A model generated the notes under the pieces. The model ran no database searches, was not told the origin of the DNA, and worked only from the letters and a program-made list of their open reading frames with translations. Both the position numbers and the translations under genes were made by a program. From Rubrivivax sp. (GTDB lineage Bacteria; Pseudomonadota; Gammaproteobacteria; Burkholderiales; Burkholderiaceae_C): DNA of 64,000 bases. The stretch is from contig JAIXRN010000056.1 in assembly GCA_027485165.1 (NCBI GenBank), forward strand, positions 62,001-126,000, given 5' to 3'. Of this stretch, positions 60,807 to 64,000 are shown piece after piece. Each line of letters begins with the position of its first letter. The first letter of the stretch is position 1.

Positions 60807-62147
60807 TCAGGCCAGCACCAGCTTGCGCCCGAACGGCGCTGGCGCTGCGGCATGCGCCTCGGGCACCGCCCACAGCACTGGGCAGGCTGGCCGCAGCCGG
60901 GCCGGGCCGTCCAGGTCGGTCAGCACCACGATCAGGTCCGGCCGGTGCGTGCCGGCCTCGGCCAGCAGCGGCGTGAAGTCGGTGTTGCCGCCGTCGAAGC
61001 GCAGCAGCTTCAGCAAGTCGGCCACGCTACTGCGGCCGGGGCGGTGCACCAGCACCTGCTGCACATGGTCGTCGCCGATCACCAACACCAGGCTGGCCGC
61101 CAGGCGGCGCGACAGGGCTTCGATCTCGCGCGCGAAGCGCCGCATCAGCGCGTCGTCGATCGAACCCGACACGTCCACCACCAGTACCAGCCTCGGCACC
61201 GGGCGCGTGGCGCTGCGGCCAGGTTCCCAGGGCATGCGGCGCGCGGGGCTGTCTGCACTGCCGCGCCGGGGCTGGCCTGGCGTGCCAGGGCAGCCACCCC
61301 GGATGCGACCCTGGTTGGCCAGGTAGGACCGCGAAGGCCGCGACCAGGACACATCGGGTTCCTGCGCCAGCGCGCGCGCCACCTGGGTGCGCAGCACCTG
61401 TTCCCAGGGCGTGTGGGTGCGCGGCAGGTCGGCCAGCAGGCTGCGCAGCAGCGAATGCGCGCCGTCGCCGGCATGGGCGCGCTGCAGGCGTTCACTCCAG
61501 TCGCGAGCCGCTTCGCTTTCCACTTCCGGCGCTTGCTGCGCGCCCGTGTGCGGCCGCAGGTCCTGCTGACCGCGGCCGCCGAAGGCGCGCGTGCGTGCGG
61601 CGCGCGGGCCGTCTCTTCGGCTGTCGCGGGCGCTGCGCTCAGGCGGCGACCGGTCGTCCATCGTGCGGTACAGACGTTCCACGTCCCACTGCGCCAGCGC
61701 GGTCTCGTGGTCCTGCTCGACGGCCAGCGTGGCGGCCAGCAGCGGCGGCAGCCGCACGGCGTCTTCCGGCAGGCTCAGCCAGCCCAGGTGCGACAGCGCG
61801 CTGTTGACGATGGCGTCGGCACAGGTGTTGAACAGGCGCAGGTCGACATCGCCCAGGCGCTGCTGCAGCTGCAGGCAGCGCTGCGGGTGGCGCAGCGCGA
61901 TGTGCAGCACCTGGTGCGCCACCCAGCCAGCTTGTTCAGCCAGCGGCAGCTGGCTGAAGGCGGGGCGGTAGTGCAGGGTCTGCCCGTCGGTCCAGACGGG
62001 GGTGTCGTGTTCACTGGCCGTGTCGTCTTCATCGGCGGCCAGGTCGTGGTGCCGCACCCACAGCGCCAGCCCGCCTGTGGACGGCGCAAATTCCACCAGG
62101 CGCTGGATGGCGCGGGTGCCGCGGTGGTCGCCGGGTAAGGGGTTCAA
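60807..62147 (-). CDS. DUF2201-type metallopeptidase-like/VWA domain protein
   Basis: 446 residues from a TTG start. The N-terminal domain resembles the putative metallopeptidase domain found with VWA-like proteins (COG3864): WVAHQVLHIALRHPQR (about 75-90). The HExxH-type motif reads H78-Q-V-L-H82 with His87, so the catalytic Glu position is Gln. A C-terminal VWA domain has VVDVSGSIDDALM. It follows a MoxR ATPase, the usual partner of such VWA proteins. The TTG start lies beside a triplicated 8-bp repeat. Confidence 0.8.
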   Translation of the reverse strand: MNPLPGDHRGTRAIQRLVEFAPSTGGLALWVRHHDLAADEDDTASEHDTPVWTDGQTLHYRPAFSQLPLAEQAGWVAHQVLHIALRHPQRCLQLQQRLGDVDLRLFNTCADAIVNSALSHLGWLSLPEDAVRLPPLLAATLAVEQDHETALAQWDVERLYRTMDDRSPPERSARDSRRDGPRAARTRAFGGRGQQDLRPHTGAQQAPEVESEAARDWSERLQRAHAGDGAHSLLRSLLADLPRTHTPWEQVLRTQVARALAQEPDVSWSRPSRSYLANQGRIRGGCPGTPGQPRRGSADSPARRMPWEPGRSATRPVPRLVLVVDVSGSIDDALMRRFAREIEALSRRLAASLVLVIGDDHVQQVLVHRPGRSSVADLLKLLRFDGGNTDFTPLLAEAGTHRPDLIVVLTDLDGPARLRPACPVLWAVPEAHAAAPAPFGRKLVLA

Positions 62148-62148
62148 T

Positions 62149-62172
62149 CCAGGCTTCCAGGCTTCCAGGCTT
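62149..62172 (-). repeat. Triplicated 8-bp repeat at the start of the VWA gene
   Basis: On the plus strand CCAGGCTT occurs three times without a break. Read on the minus strand, three AAGCCTGG units end one base before the TTG start at 62147, where the ribosome site should be. A change in copy number would alter that region. Confidence 0.85.
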
Positions 62173-62234
62173 TGCGGGTTCGGGCTGCCAGGCCGTCGGT
62201 CAGCGGGGCTGCGGGGCTTAGGGGCTACTGGCCC

Positions 62235-63356
62235 TCAGGCCTGCAGCCCGTCGCGGCGGCGCTGGTCGGTGTAGCGCTGGTAGGCCGGGCTGTCCAGCAC
62301 GGCGCCTTCCAGGCCGGTTTCCAGTGCGCGCTGCAGCAGCAGTTCCATCGCCAGGGTCTGCGCTTCGCGCAGCGGCAGCGCAGCCTGGCTGCCGAGCTGG
62401 CCGCGCAATTCGGGTAGCTGTTCGACGATCTCCAGCGCGCGAGCGAGCGCTGGCGCTTCGGTGCAGGCCGCCAGCAGGCCGTAGACCAGGCCGTACAGGC
62501 CGTCCAGCGTGCGCGGCAGCAGGGCCAGGGTTTCGGGGCCGCGCTGCGCGGCCAACAGGCGCAGCACGTCGGTGCCGGCCTGCAGTTCGCGCAGCACGCC
62601 GAAGAATTCGGCCGCGTTCGCCGCGCCGATGCGGCCCTGCACGAACACGCGCTGCGCCGCTGCGCCCAGGCCCGACTGCAGCACGCTGGAAACGTCTTCC
62701 CAGCCGCGCGGGCTGGCGCCCACCAGGTGGTCGTTGGCCAGCTGGGCCTGGGTGTCGTCCAGCCGGTCGGGGCGCACGCGCAGGTAGGCCATCACTTCGG
62801 GCGCGAACTGGTGGGCGATGGCGTGGGCCAGGAAGGCGTCGATGGCCGTCTGCACGTTGAAATGAAACATGCGGTCGGCCAGCGCCGTGCCCATGTCGTG
62901 GCTGACGGCGCCATGGAAGCTGGCGTTGCCCGCGGCCACCACCTGCCAGCCGTCGGGCAGGCGGTAGTGGCCCACGCGCCGGTCCAGGATGAGCGAATAG
63001 GCGCTGATCTGCAGCCGCTGGTCGGCGGCGGTCAGCTCGTCCAGGAACAGCAGGCCTTCGGGCTGGTCGGCCCCGGGCAGGAATTCGGGCGGGAACCACA
63101 CCGTCTTGCCCTGCACGTCGTCGGCATAGATGGCACCGCGCAGGTCCACGGGTTCGATGGTGGTCAGCCGCAGGTCCACCAGGGGCACGCCGAAGTGCGC
63201 CGCCACCTGGCGCACGACGCTGCTCTTGCCCACGCCGCGCGGGCCCCACAGCATGGTGGCGCGCTGGCGCAGCCTGGGGTGGGCGTACTGCTCGATCAGC
63301 GCGGCCTTGGCGGTGGCGATCGACACCGGCGGGATGTTCAGCGGGTTGCCGTTCAT
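62235..63356 (-). CDS. MoxR-family AAA+ ATPase
   Basis: 373 residues from MNGNPLNIPP at 63356. Walker A GPRGVGKSS (38-46), Walker B GLLFLDELTAAD and sensor WQVVAAGNASFHGAVSHDM. The N-terminal half is the AAA+ core; the C-terminal part is helical. It starts in an ATGA overlap with the upstream membrane protein and is followed 87 bp later by the VWA protein. Together these are a MoxR/VWA chaperone-like module, the second in this window. Confidence 0.88.
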   Translation of the reverse strand: MNGNPLNIPPVSIATAKAALIEQYAHPRLRQRATMLWGPRGVGKSSVVRQVAAHFGVPLVDLRLTTIEPVDLRGAIYADDVQGKTVWFPPEFLPGADQPEGLLFLDELTAADQRLQISAYSLILDRRVGHYRLPDGWQVVAAGNASFHGAVSHDMGTALADRMFHFNVQTAIDAFLAHAIAHQFAPEVMAYLRVRPDRLDDTQAQLANDHLVGASPRGWEDVSSVLQSGLGAAAQRVFVQGRIGAANAAEFFGVLRELQAGTDVLRLLAAQRGPETLALLPRTLDGLYGLVYGLLAACTEAPALARALEIVEQLPELRGQLGSQAALPLREAQTLAMELLLQRALETGLEGAVLDSPAYQRYTDQRRRDGLQA

Positions 63357-63976
63357 GGGCGGTCCTGACCAGCTTCGGCCGGCATGGGGGCTGCTGCACC
63401 GGCTGCCTGGGCCGCCCAGGCATCGGCCGGCAGCGCCCGGGGCAAGGGCGGCAGTTCGATGCGCGGCAATTCGCGCATCGCAAACAGCCACACCATCAGC
63501 AGCGGCGGGGCGTTGAAGATCAGCATGCGATAGACCGAACCCGGCCCCAATTCCAGCAGCGGCACCGCGGCAGAAGCCGCAATGAGCAGCAGGCAGACCA
63601 GCAGCGGAAAACCCCGCCGCAGGCTGACGCGCCAGCGCGCAGCGCGGTACTGCGGGTGGAAGGCTGCGGGTGCCGCCCCCAGCACCTGCACCAGGTGTTC
63701 GATGCTGCGGCGAAACTTGGCTTCGGCGTCCAGCGCGCGCGCCATACCTTCGCCGCGCAGGCGCAGGGTGGCGCGCCAGCCGGCGCTGTGGCGCGACAGG
63801 CGCGACCAGTCCAGGCCCAGCACCGACAGCAGGTCTTCGGGCAGCGTGGTCGGGGCTGGCTGCGCGCGGGCCCGGCCCATGGCTGCCGGGCCGGGTGACC
63901 CGGGTGACCCAGCTGCAGCGGACAGCGGACGCAATTCCAGTTCAGCCGGTACGTTCTTCACGCGCGACACCTTCAT
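63353..63976 (-). CDS. Membrane protein upstream of MoxR ATPase
   Basis: 207 residues from ATG 63976 (a GTG one codon upstream is possible). A Pro/Ala/Gly-rich N-terminus, a helical region (LDAEAKFRRSIEHLVQVLG), then two transmembrane helices (LLVCLLLIAASAAVPLLEL and MLIFNAPPLLMVWLFAM) and an Ala/Pro-rich C-terminus. I do not recognise the family. It overlaps the MoxR gene by ATGA, so it may be the membrane anchor or target of that ATPase/VWA module. Confidence 0.75.
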   Translation of the reverse strand: MKVSRVKNVPAELELRPLSAAAGSPGSPGPAAMGRARAQPAPTTLPEDLLSVLGLDWSRLSRHSAGWRATLRLRGEGMARALDAEAKFRRSIEHLVQVLGAAPAAFHPQYRAARWRVSLRRGFPLLVCLLLIAASAAVPLLELGPGSVYRMLIFNAPPLLMVWLFAMRELPRIELPPLPRALPADAWAAQAAGAAAPMPAEAGQDRP

Positions 63977-64000
63977 CACTATCGCCAGACCCGCCAGCCG

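Overview
The window reads as a chromosomal segment of a high-GC, motile, Burkholderiales-type betaproteobacterium, most like the Rubrivivax/Leptothrix/Roseateles/Aquincola group. The evidence is the GC-rich codon use, PEP-CTERM proteins, NarL-type two-component systems, a pilE-fimT-pilVWXY1 cluster and lipB/lipA. This placement is inference from gene content; no rRNA or other marker gene is present. I see no tRNA, rRNA, CRISPR, transposase or integrase. Coding density is high and no gene-free stretch exceeds about 300 bases. Many genes overlap by ATGA, and several start with TTG or GTG.

Layout. (1) 1-6567: end of a CO-dehydrogenase-type FAD subunit (coxM), a coupled sensor kinase/response regulator pair, a divergent folP, then coxD, a PEP-CTERM protein and coxE. 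(2) 6660-9944: BON lipoprotein, a CHASE3 kinase with a receiver-only regulator, a divergent NarL regulator, and a DUF1328 membrane peptide. (3) 10113-13359: an orphan chemoreceptor and a type II NADH dehydrogenase. (4) 13435-17193 (minus): a second molybdenum hydroxylase operon, coxS-coxL (form II, AYRGAGR) followed by a ModA-like molybdate-binding protein. (5) 17265-20448 (minus): a receiver-kinase, a NarL regulator and an EgtB-like protein. (6) 20644-30364: a chemotaxis block with a short CheZ-like protein, cheY, cheA, two receptors, cheW, a Cache protein and a further receptor. It carries several recognisable FliA (sigma-28) promoters and contains no cheR or cheB. (7) 30586-34510: a PEP-CTERM protein behind a near-consensus sigma-54 promoter, a small helical periplasmic protein, and an Asp-box repeat protein. 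(8) 34578-38568: FtsX-type permease, DODA-type dioxygenase, small membrane protein. (9) 38761-45248: type IV pilus minor pilins and PilY1. (10) 45321-50328: adenine/adenosine deaminase and lipA, a large lipoprotein on the other strand, lipB. (11) 50375-59267: a minus-strand operon (TonB receptor, BMP-family nucleoside-type binding protein, Sel1/prolyl-hydroxylase-like protein), divergent from PhyH dioxygenase, ParA-like ATPase, URC1 and URC4 (uracil catabolism). (12) 59371-63976: two secreted proteins, then a second MoxR/VWA module.

How parts fit. coxD/coxE (MoxR + VWA) are known maturation factors for the CODH active site, and the ModA protein fits a molybdenum supply role. The two molybdenum hydroxylase loci about 14 kb apart, plus the kinase/regulator coupled to coxM, suggest regulated use of CO or a related substrate. 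The chemotaxis block looks like part of the flagellar regulon. The 45-59 kb region is enriched in nucleobase functions. My main candidate for something under-described is the TonB receptor/BMP/two-dioxygenase set beside URC1-URC4, which could be an outer-membrane-to-catabolism pathway for pyrimidines; this is a hypothesis.
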